From assembly GCA_003561835.1 (NCBI GenBank), contig PWVN01000008.1:1-6217 (forward strand): 6,217 bases of DNA. The letters run 5' to 3'. This document shows, piece after piece, positions 1 to 4,881 of this stretch (its first letter is position 1; each line of letters begins with the position of its first letter). The notes below the pieces were generated by a model, which worked only from the letters and a program-made list of their open reading frames with translations, was not told where the DNA came from and did not search any database. The translations under genes were made by a program, and so were the position numbers. Source of the DNA: Syntrophomonadaceae bacterium. Lineage in GTDB: Bacteria > Bacillota > Dethiobacteria > PWVN01.

Positions 1-2250
1 CCGCTGCTGGTTCATAACGTCGTCGTACTCCAGGACGTGCTTGCGAATGTCGAAGTTGCGGGCTTCCACCTTCTTCTGGGCATTTTCAATGGCCTTGCTG
101 ATCATGGGGTGGTCGATGGGGATCTCCTCCTCCACCCCCAGTTTGTCCATAATATTGTAAACCATTTCGCCCCCGAAGAGGCGCATCAGGTCGTCTTCCA
201 GGGAGATGTAGAACTGGGAGGAACCCGGGTCCCCCTGGCGGCCGGACCGGCCCCGGAGCTGGTTGTCGATGCGGCGGGCCTCATGGCGTTCCGTGCCGAT
301 GATATGAAGGCCGCCCGAGTCCACCACTTCCTGGTGATCCCGCTGCCAGCGGGATTTCAGGTCCATCAGTTTCCCCTCCCGCTCCAGGGAGGAGAGGTCC
401 TCATCGCCGGCGATTGCCTCCCGTTCCCCGTCAATGTTGCCCCCCAGGACGATGTCGGTCCCCCGGCCCGCCATGTTGGTGGCGATGGTAACGGCACCCT
501 TCTGCCCGGCGTCCTTGACGATCTCCGCCTCCCGCTCGTGGTGCTTGGCGTTGAGGACATTGTGCCTGACCCCCCGCTTGGAAAGCAGGCGGCTGAGCTC
601 CTCGGACTTTTCGATGGAAATGGTCCCCACCAGCTGGGGCTGCCCCTGCCGGTGGCGCTCCACGATATCCTCCACCACGGCCGCGAACTTGGCCCTTTCC
701 GTCTTGTAGACCACATCGGGCAGGTCCTCCCGGATCATGGGCTCGTTGGTGGGAATGACCACCACGTCCAGGTTGTAAATTTTTATAAATTCATCCTCTT
801 CCGTTTTGGCCGTACCCGTCATCCCCGCCAGCTTTGTATACATGCGGAAATAATTCTGGAAGGTGATGGAAGCCAGGGTCTGGCTTTCCCGGGCCACCTT
901 GACCCCCTCCTTGGCCTCGATGGCCTGGTGGAGGCCGTCGCTGTAGCGGCGGCCGAACATGAGGCGGCCGGTGAACTCGTCCACGATGATGACCTCGCCG
1001 TCTTTGACCACATATTCCCGGTCCCGCTTCATCAGGGTATGGGCTTTCAGGGCCTGTCGGATGAGGCTTTGATATTCCATGGTCTCCAGGGTGGCCCCTT
1101 CCCCCGGGGCCGGGGCGGAGGGGGTTTTCCCCTGGCCGGGTGAACCGGGGGCAGGAGGGCTGTCTTCCCCGTAGGAGGAGTCCCCGTCCTCGCCGTAGTT
1201 CTCCCGGTCTTCCTCGTCTTCCTCCATGCTGGCGGTACCGTATATTTTCTTCCCCAGGATCCGCTCCACCCGGTCCTGGCCCGCTTCCGTCAGTTCGACG
1301 GATCGGGCCTTCTCATCGATTTCGATGAAGTACTGGCTGGTATCCACGTCCTCTTCCTTGTCCTTCTTGTAACGGATCTTGTTGGGCCTGACAATCTGGG
1401 CCACCACGGTGTTGATGGATTTGTAGAGCTCCGCCGGTTTGCCGGCCTGCCCGGAGATGATCAAGGGGGTGCGGGCCTCGTCCACCAGGATGCTGTCCAC
1501 CTCGTCCACGATGGCGTAGTTCAATGCCCCCTGTACCAGGTGCTCCCGGTGGATGACCATGTTGTCCCGCAGGTAATCAAAGCCGAACTCGTTGTTGGTG
1601 CCGTAGGTAATGTCGGCGGCATAAGCCTCCCGGCGCTCTTCCGGTTTGAGGCCGTGGACGATGAGGCCCACGGTGAGGCCCAGGAATTTGTAGATTTCCC
1701 CCATCCACTGGCTGTCCCGGCGGGCCAGGTAATCGTTGACGGTGATGATGTGGACGCCCTTGCCGGTGATGGCGTTCAGGTAGGCGGGGAGGGTGGCCAC
1801 CAGGGTTTTCCCTTCCCCCGTCTTCATCTCGGCGATCCGGCCCTGGTGCAGGATGGCCCCTCCGAGAATCTGGACGTCAAAGTGGCGCATGCCCAGGGTT
1901 CGGACGGAGGCTTCCCGGACCACGGCGAAGGCCTCGGGAAGCAGGCGGTCCAGGATTGCCTGCTCCACCTCTTTGAGGCGCCTGCGGACGTCCCTCTTTT
2001 CGTCCGGAAACTGCTTGCGGAGCTCCTGCTCCCGCGCCTCTATATCTTCCAGCTTGAGCCGGGCATCCTCTCCCGCTTCCCGGAATTCCCGGGCAAAGGC
2101 TTCCCGGAATTCCGCAGTTTTGGCCCGGAGTTCCGCGTCGGAAAGGCCCCGCATCCCTTCTTCCAGGGCATTGACCTCATCCACGATGCCTCTGGCCTTC
2201 CTAATTTCTTTTTCGTTAGGGTCGCCAAAAATTTTTTGAAATAAACTCAT
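1..2250 (-). CDS. secA: SecA preprotein translocase ATPase (5' 750 codons; C-terminus outside window)
   Basis: SecA is the ATP-driven motor that pushes unfolded preproteins through SecYEG at the cytoplasmic membrane. The frame starts at ATG 2250 (MSLFQKIFGDPNEKEI), with the Shine-Dalgarno GGGAGGTGG placed normally upstream, and stays open to base 1, ending in LEYDDVMNQQR. Visible in order: Walker A MKTGEGKT (142-149), DEVD Walker B (249-252), preprotein cross-linking region (about 265-420), TFQNYFR (463-469), MTGTAKTE (477-484), NBD2 motifs TNMAGRGTDI (591-600) and GRSGRQGDPG (667-676), then the start of the helical scaffold. The rest of the scaffold/wing region and any zinc-binding tail lie outside. 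Compared from memory with Bacillus SecA, three insertions are seen: a charged helical stretch about 60-100, an acidic then Pro/Gly-rich stretch about 340-386, and about 37 residues at 605-643 that resemble the E. coli NBD2 insert. It has its own promoter and a structured leader. Identity is certain. Confidence 0.98.
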   Translation of the reverse strand, partial: MSLFQKIFGDPNEKEIRKARGIVDEVNALEEGMRGLSDAELRAKTAEFREAFAREFREAGEDARLKLEDIEAREQELRKQFPDEKRDVRRRLKEVEQAILDRLLPEAFAVVREASVRTLGMRHFDVQILGGAILHQGRIAEMKTGEGKTLVATLPAYLNAITGKGVHIITVNDYLARRDSQWMGEIYKFLGLTVGLIVHGLKPEERREAYAADITYGTNNEFGFDYLRDNMVIHREHLVQGALNYAIVDEVDSILVDEARTPLIISGQAGKPAELYKSINTVVAQIVRPNKIRYKKDKEEDVDTSQYFIEIDEKARSVELTEAGQDRVERILGKKIYGTASMEEDEEDRENYGEDGDSSYGEDSPPAPGSPGQGKTPSAPAPGEGATLETMEYQSLIRQALKAHTLMKRDREYVVKDGEVIIVDEFTGRLMFGRRYSDGLHQAIEAKEGVKVARESQTLASITFQNYFRMYTKLAGMTGTAKTEEDEFIKIYNLDVVVIPTNEPMIREDLPDVVYKTERAKFAAVVEDIVERHRQGQPQLVGTISIEKSEELSRLLSKRGVRHNVLNAKHHEREAEIVKDAGQKGAVTIATNMAGRGTDIVLGGNIDGEREAIAGDEDLSSLEREGKLMDLKSRWQRDHQEVVDSGGLHIIGTERHEARRIDNQLRGRSGRQGDPGSSQFYISLEDDLMRLFGGEMVYNIMDKLGVEEEIPIDHPMISKAIENAQKKVEARNFDIRKHVLEYDDVMNQQR

Positions 2251-2263
2251 GAATCGTGCCACC

Positions 2264-2296
2264 TCCCTTTAAGCCAGGGAAAGGCCTGTACAGGCC
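2264..2296 (-). promoter_or_regulatory. Structured secA leader with possible ribosome-site occlusion
   Basis: Two elements sit just before the secA start. A perfect 14-base palindrome, GGCCTGTACAGGCC (2296-2283), can fold as a short stem. Immediately after it, TCCCT (2280-2276) can pair with AGGGA (2268-2264), which is part of the secA Shine-Dalgarno sequence, leaving a 7-base loop. The second stem is only 5 bp, so occlusion would be weak and possibly adjustable. No leader peptide with an ATG start was found between the promoter and secA. Confidence 0.4.
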
Positions 2297-2317
2297 CCTT
2301 GTTCGTCCCTTACCTTA

Positions 2318-2335
2318 CCGGACTGGAAAGTCCGG
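2318..2335 (-). promoter_or_regulatory. Dyad at the predicted secA transcription start (operator or 5' hairpin)
   Basis: CCGGACT and AGTCCGG form a perfect 7-bp inverted repeat around a 4-base centre, directly downstream of the secA -10 and covering the expected +1. As DNA it could be an operator; as RNA it would be a 5'-terminal stem-loop that could protect the message. No U-run follows, so it is not a terminator. The symmetry is seen; either function is inference. Confidence 0.5.
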
Positions 2336-2339
2336 CTCT

Positions 2340-2368
2340 ATTTTATCACTTTACCCGGGCTGAAACAA
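2340..2368 (-). promoter_or_regulatory. secA promoter, sigma-A type with extended -10
   Basis: On the minus strand TTGTTT (2368-2363) and TAAAAT (2345-2340) are separated by exactly 17 bases, and a TG dinucleotide stands one base before the -10 (extended -10). The -10 matches the sigma-A consensus at five of six bases and the -35 at three of six. Transcription would start near 2333, giving a leader of about 80 bases before the secA ATG. This is the best promoter-like site in the gap between the upstream gene and secA. Confidence 0.65.
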
Positions 2369-2378
2369 GAATAACCCG

Positions 2379-2414
2379 CAGCATAAGAGCAGCATAAGAG
2401 CAGTATGAGAGCAG
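2379..2414. repeat. Three 11-bp tandem direct repeats upstream of the secA promoter
   Basis: Two identical copies of CATAAGAGCAG (2382-2392, 2393-2403) are followed by a third copy, TATGAGAGCAG (2404-2414), with two changes. CAG recurs at 2379, 2390, 2401 and 2412, an exact 11-base spacing. The array ends about 11 bases upstream of the secA -35 element. A period near one helical turn would put all copies on one face of the DNA, as in direct-repeat boxes of response regulators, but simple slippage is an equally good explanation. Confidence 0.7.
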
Positions 2415-2426
2415 ATAAACTGGGAT

Positions 2427-2478
2427 AGTACCCGGCGGCAGGGCTAAAATCAGATGTAGCGCCCGGCGGCAGGTTAAA
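2427..2478. repeat. Imperfect direct repeat spanning the stop codon of the upstream gene
   Basis: The core CCCGGCGGCAGG occurs at 2431-2442 and again at 2462-2473. Both copies are preceded by TAG two bases earlier and followed within two or three bases by TAAAA. The right copy overlaps the TAA stop (2476-2474) of the nucleotidyltransferase-like gene, so the left copy looks like a duplicate of the gene's very end, shifted by about 30 bases. It is a likely local duplication. Confidence 0.6.
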
Positions 2479-3604
2479 ACTGGGGGCCGATATCGTCCAC
2501 CAGGGCCCAGAGGCCTCCGAGGATCAGGCTGTGGCCGCCGAGGATGACGGGGATGGGGCAGGCTGCCGCCGCCCGGGGGAAATCCCGGACGAAGGGGTCT
2601 TGAACTTCCTGCCAGCGGCCCAGATCCGAATTGAAGCGGTCCGCGTCGGAGGGCTCCAGCTTCCTGTGGCTGAAGAGGACGCGGCTGTCGATAAAAGCGC
2701 AGGCGCAGACCCGGCTCAGGTAGGCGAAGAAGGCCTCAAGGCCCACCTCCTCCAGGAAGTAGCCCATGAGGGAGACCACCTTTTGGTCCCGGATGCGGCC
2801 CAGGGCCTTCATGCCCCGCTCTTCGGAGAAGATGCGCAGCCTCACCTTCAAGTTGGAGTTGATGCGGGCGATAATGGGGGCGCCCACGCGGCCCATGAGG
2901 GCCACGTCCTCGTAGTCCCCCGTCAGGACCTGGCGGGCCCGGTGGAGGGGCATCACATCCAGGGAGAGGCTGTCCAGCCGGCGGCGGGCCCGGGGCCCCG
3001 CAAAGGGGGTGACGGCCAGGACCAGGAGATCCGCCGGAGTGTCAAGGTCAAAAACGGTGCCCAGGGCGGCGGGGGCCAGCTGGCGGGGGGTACCGCAGCT
3101 CTCCTGCAGGTCCCAGGCCAGGGTGTTGTCCATGGCGGGTGGGGGAATTTCCAGCAGGAGGGAGGCAGGGGTGACGGCCACCAGGTCGGCAGACTGGCTG
3201 TTGTTGGTGATGATGGCCTGTTTCTGGGAGAGAAGACTCCGGCAGATGCCGTCGATCTCGGCAGTGGTGATGAGGGGGGCGCCGGCGCCTCCCAGGTAGA
3301 AAAGGTGCTCTGGCCCCAGGGCCCTGACGATTCGCTGGAGCTCCCAGCCAAAGTGGAAGGGGGAGGGGGAATCCTTTAGTTCCACCCGGGCCCCCAGGAG
3401 TTCCGCCTCCCGGGCCAGCTGGGGGTAGTTCGTCAGCAGGTAGAGCTCCCCTGTGTAGGGGGAAGCGAAGAATTTCTCCATGTTGTCCAGGAGGAGGGCA
3501 TGGCGGACGGCCGTCAGCCCCGCCTCTATGGGGGAGGCTTCCCGGCCCCCTTCAAAGATAACCACCGTTACCGGGCCCCTGGTTTGGGCTCCTGGTTCAG
3601 GCAT
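2474..3604 (-). CDS. Unrecognised protein with nucleotidyltransferase-like N-terminal half
   Basis: A 376-residue cytoplasmic protein with no signal peptide or clear membrane span; function unknown. ATG 3604 is chosen because AAGGGAGG lies 9 bases upstream; the upstream in-frame TTG (3652) and ATG (3610) lack a well-placed ribosome site. The first 200 residues have the pattern of MobA/CofC-like GT-A nucleotidyltransferases: a hydrophobic strand ending VVIFEGG (14-20), YLGGAGAPLIT (103-113) where the family has a GD.PLLT-type motif, and FDLDTPADL (185-193), which matches the DxDTPEDL signature. However, the GG(x)SSRMG-type loop is not recognisable and the metal-binding Asp of the D.P motif is absent, so catalysis is doubtful. 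Residues 215-376 form a second domain, with GAPIIARINSNLKVRL (241-256) and GGHSLILGGLWALVDD (356-371), that I cannot assign. It lies between the hpf terminator and secA. It is surely coding; the family assignment is tentative. Confidence 0.85.
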   Translation of the reverse strand: MPEPGAQTRGPVTVVIFEGGREASPIEAGLTAVRHALLLDNMEKFFASPYTGELYLLTNYPQLAREAELLGARVELKDSPSPFHFGWELQRIVRALGPEHLFYLGGAGAPLITTAEIDGICRSLLSQKQAIITNNSQSADLVAVTPASLLLEIPPPAMDNTLAWDLQESCGTPRQLAPAALGTVFDLDTPADLLVLAVTPFAGPRARRRLDSLSLDVMPLHRARQVLTGDYEDVALMGRVGAPIIARINSNLKVRLRIFSEERGMKALGRIRDQKVVSLMGYFLEEVGLEAFFAYLSRVCACAFIDSRVLFSHRKLEPSDADRFNSDLGRWQEVQDPFVRDFPRAAAACPIPVILGGHSLILGGLWALVDDIGPQF

Positions 3605-3676
3605 TCCCATCACCCTCCCTTGCCTCACGGCCACAGGTATTTCCCTTGTCAAACTGCCGGGGTTTCTTGTTCTTCC

Positions 3677-3716
3677 AAAAAAACAACTTCGGCCGGTTTC
3701 CCGCGGGAAACCGGCC
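3677..3716 (-). terminator. Rho-independent terminator of hpf
   Basis: A perfect 26-base GC-rich palindrome occupies 3691-3716 (arms of 13 bases, GGCCGGTTTCCCG and its complement) and starts about 10 bases after the hpf stop codon. On the minus strand it is followed, after a six-base gap, by a run of seven T (3683-3677). The few-base offset of the T-run is slightly unusual, but stem strength is high. The A/T-rich opposite flank (TGTTTTT at 3720-3726) could allow termination of plus-strand transcripts too. Confidence 0.88.
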
Positions 3717-3725
3717 CCTGTGTTT

Positions 3726-4259
3726 TTAAAAATCCGGTTCGATTAAACCGTAATTCCTGTCTTTGCGGCGGTAGATCACATTTACCTGTTCCGTGTCGGC
3801 ATTCACGAAGACGAAGAAATCGTGGCCGATCAAATCCATCTGGAGGATGGCTTCCTCCACGGGCATGGGCTTCATGGCAAAGCGCTTGGTGCGGACAATT
3901 CTGGGCTCATCGTCCTCCTGGATCTGGTTGCGCTTTACATGCTCGTGGACGATATCCTTGATGTTCCCGTCCCGGAGACGGCGGCTCAGTTTTGTTTTGT
4001 GCTTGTCGATTTGCTTTTCCAGTTTGTCTACCACCAGGTCTATAGAGGCATACATGTCCGCGGTGGACTCCTCGCCCCGGAGGATGAGGCCGTTGACCAG
4101 GAGGGTAACCTCCACGATGTGGCTTTCCTTGGCTACGCTCAGGTTCACCTGTACATCTGCCCCGTTGAAATATTTCTTGAGCTTTTTGATGCGTTTTTCC
4201 GCATAATCCTTTAATGCCGGCGTTACATTGATGTTTTTGCCCCGGACTGTGATCTTCAT
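3726..4259 (-). CDS. hpf: Ribosome hibernation promoting factor, long form
   Basis: Long HPF binds the decoding region of the 30S subunit and, through its C-terminal domain, pairs 70S ribosomes into inactive 100S dimers during stationary phase or stress. The start at ATG 4259 (MKITVRGKNINVTPAL) is supported by GAGGAG 9 bases upstream and matches the usual family start; an in-frame ATG at 4313 lies upstream of the predicted transcription start. The 177-residue length fits the long form. Residues 1-100 are the S30AE/YfiA beta-alpha domain, with the basic helix EKRIKKLKKYF (21-31). An acidic linker QIQEDDEPR (112-120) leads to the C-terminal dimerisation domain (121-177), with FAMKPMPVEEAILQMDLIGHD (127-147) and VNVIYRRKDRNYGLIEP (159-175), all well conserved in the family. 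A sigma-H-like promoter precedes it and a strong terminator follows, so it is likely monocistronic. Confidence 0.97.
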   Translation of the reverse strand: MKITVRGKNINVTPALKDYAEKRIKKLKKYFNGADVQVNLSVAKESHIVEVTLLVNGLILRGEESTADMYASIDLVVDKLEKQIDKHKTKLSRRLRDGNIKDIVHEHVKRNQIQEDDEPRIVRTKRFAMKPMPVEEAILQMDLIGHDFFVFVNADTEQVNVIYRRKDRNYGLIEPDF

Positions 4260-4293
4260 GTCTCTCACTCCTCTTCTGGGGTCTTTATACATA

Positions 4294-4322
4294 ATATTCC
4301 CCAAATGATACAAAAATCCTGC
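4294..4322 (-). promoter_or_regulatory. Sigma-H-like promoter of hpf (overlapping possible sigma-A site)
   Basis: On the minus strand GCAGGATTT (4322-4314) and GGGGAATAT (4302-4294) are separated by 11 bases. This fits the Bacillus sigma-H consensus RNAGGAWWW / RNNGAATWW at every defined position, with the right spacing. The predicted start near 4287 gives a leader of about 28 bases containing the hpf Shine-Dalgarno. A weaker sigma-A pair, TTGTAT (4313-4308) and TATAAA (4289-4284), 18 bases apart, overlaps it. The B. subtilis homologue yvyD is known to use sigma-H as well as sigma-B. Confidence 0.7.
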
Positions 4323-4336
4323 ATTTCCTGTGGGCG

Positions 4337-4370
4337 AAAAAAAACCCTGTTCAGCGGATGCTTTCCAGGG
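4337..4370 (-). terminator. Rho-independent terminator of csp
   Basis: About 40 bases after the csp stop, CCCTG (4370-4366) and CAGGG (4349-4345) enclose an inner AGC/GCT stem separated by facing GAA/GAA bases that may form tandem G-A pairs. A run of eight T follows directly (4344-4337). The T-run is strong; the stem is moderate. It separates csp from the hpf promoter, which starts 15 bases downstream. Confidence 0.75.
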
Positions 4371-4408
4371 TCTTGGATCCTCTGAGCTATTTTAACCCCT
4401 GTAGGAGT

Positions 4409-4606
4409 TTATGCCTTGACTACATTGGCAGCCTGGGGGCCACGCTCGCCCTCTACGATGTCGAACTCCACTTCCTGGCCCTCTGCCAGGGTCTTGAAAC
4501 CTTCTTCCTGGATGGCCGAATAATGGACGAAAACATCGTCCCCGCCTTCACGTTCGATGAAACCGTAGCCTTTCTCTTGATTGAACCATTTGACTTTCCC
4601 TAACAT
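4409..4606 (-). CDS. csp: Cold-shock domain protein (CspA/CspB family)
   Basis: A single-domain nucleic-acid chaperone that binds single-stranded RNA and DNA and melts mRNA structure. The 65 residues form one complete five-stranded OB-fold: GKVKWFNQEKGYGFIE (3-18) contains RNP1 (KGYGFI), VFVHYSAI (25-32) contains RNP2, and EVEFDIVEGERGPQAANV (45-62) is the usual end. Two ATGs lie close together. ATG 4606 is preferred because AGGAGG ends 7 bases before it, whereas for ATG 4612 the gap is only one base. The gene has its own sigma-A promoter and a leader of about 45 bases, shorter than the long thermosensing leaders of E. coli cspA, so there is no evidence of a leader switch. A terminator follows. 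Position between comF and hpf fits Clostridia-type gene order as I recall it. Confidence 0.97.
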   Translation of the reverse strand: MLGKVKWFNQEKGYGFIEREGGDDVFVHYSAIQEEGFKTLAEGQEVEFDIVEGERGPQAANVVKA

Positions 4607-4656
4607 GTGCATTCCTCCTAAAAAATATCTGGCAAGAAAAACTCTTACTCACGGGT

Positions 4657-4685
4657 AATTTATCATAATTTAACACATATGTCAA
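4657..4685 (-). promoter_or_regulatory. csp promoter, sigma-A type with perfect -35
   Basis: TTGACA (4685-4680) is a perfect -35. After a 17-base AT-rich spacer comes TAAATT (4662-4657), four of six to the -10 consensus, preceded by a TG one base upstream (extended -10). Transcription would start near 4650. It looks like the strongest vegetative promoter in the window, as expected for an abundant cold-shock protein. Confidence 0.8.
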
Positions 4686-4724
4686 ATGTGGCAGAGCCCC
4701 CGCCCGCCTGCGGCCAGCCCCCCC

Positions 4725-4768
4725 GAGTAAGTTTACTTCCGGGGTCAGGCCCAGAAGTAAACTTACTC
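4725..4768. repeat. Large perfect inverted repeat, REP/MITE-like
   Basis: GAGTAAGTTTACTTC (4725-4739) and its exact reverse complement (4754-4768) form 15-bp arms around a 14-base centre containing GGGGTCAGGCCC, which can add three more G-C pairs past one mismatch. Each arm is itself nearly palindromic. No T-run follows on either strand, so it is not a standard terminator. A strong hairpin in a non-coding gap about 900 bases from a Y1 transposase gene fits a REP-like or miniature mobile element, though only one copy is visible here. Confidence 0.65.
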
Positions 4769-4819
4769 AACAAGAGGGCAGGAATTGTCGATAATATGGA
4801 AATCCCTTCCTGACGGAAG

Positions 4820-4881
4820 AGCGGACAACCAGTAGGCCAGCGGGCCATCAGCGGATAAACAGTGGGCTATCAACGGGCAAC
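4820..4881. repeat. Degenerate direct repeats overlapping the comF stop
   Basis: AGCGGACAACCAGTAGGCC (4820-4838) and AGCGGATAAACAGTGGGCT (4850-4868) agree at 15 of 19 bases, offset by 30. Alternatively, 4838-4859 and 4860-4881 align as 22-base units with 16 matches. The array crosses the TGA stop of comF (4872-4870). The 5' piece GCGGATAAAC also resembles GCAGATAAAC at 2411-2420 in the secA control region. Confidence 0.45.

Noticed and set aside
37..1143. Long plus-strand open frame of 368 codons
   Set aside because: It is antisense to the secA codons, which carry all SecA motifs. Long opposite frames are expected in GC-rich genes; no ribosome site or family similarity was seen.
1093..1233. 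Frameshift or pseudogene break in secA
   Set aside because: The low-complexity stretch raised suspicion, but the frame is continuous and SecA motifs resume in the same frame on both sides.
2379..2414. CRISPR-like array
   Set aside because: The repeats are 11 bases with no spacers and no cas genes nearby.
2531..3379. Plus-strand open frame of 282 codons
   Set aside because: It is antisense to the nucleotidyltransferase-like gene, with low-complexity G/A/E/V-rich composition typical of a shadow frame.
3605..3652. Upstream TTG start for the nucleotidyltransferase-like gene
   Set aside because: No Shine-Dalgarno before the TTG, while AAGGGAGG is ideally spaced for ATG 3604.
3822..4214. Plus-strand frames opposite hpf
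   Set aside because: hpf on the minus strand is fully conserved in sequence; these frames have no start signals.
4260..4313. Upstream ATG start for hpf
   Set aside because: It would lie upstream of the predicted transcript start, and the added residues do not belong to the family; ATG 4259 has a good ribosome site.
4725..4768. Inverted repeat as a comF terminator
   Set aside because: A strong stem, but followed on the minus strand by G/C-rich sequence rather than a T-run, so it was listed as a repeat instead.
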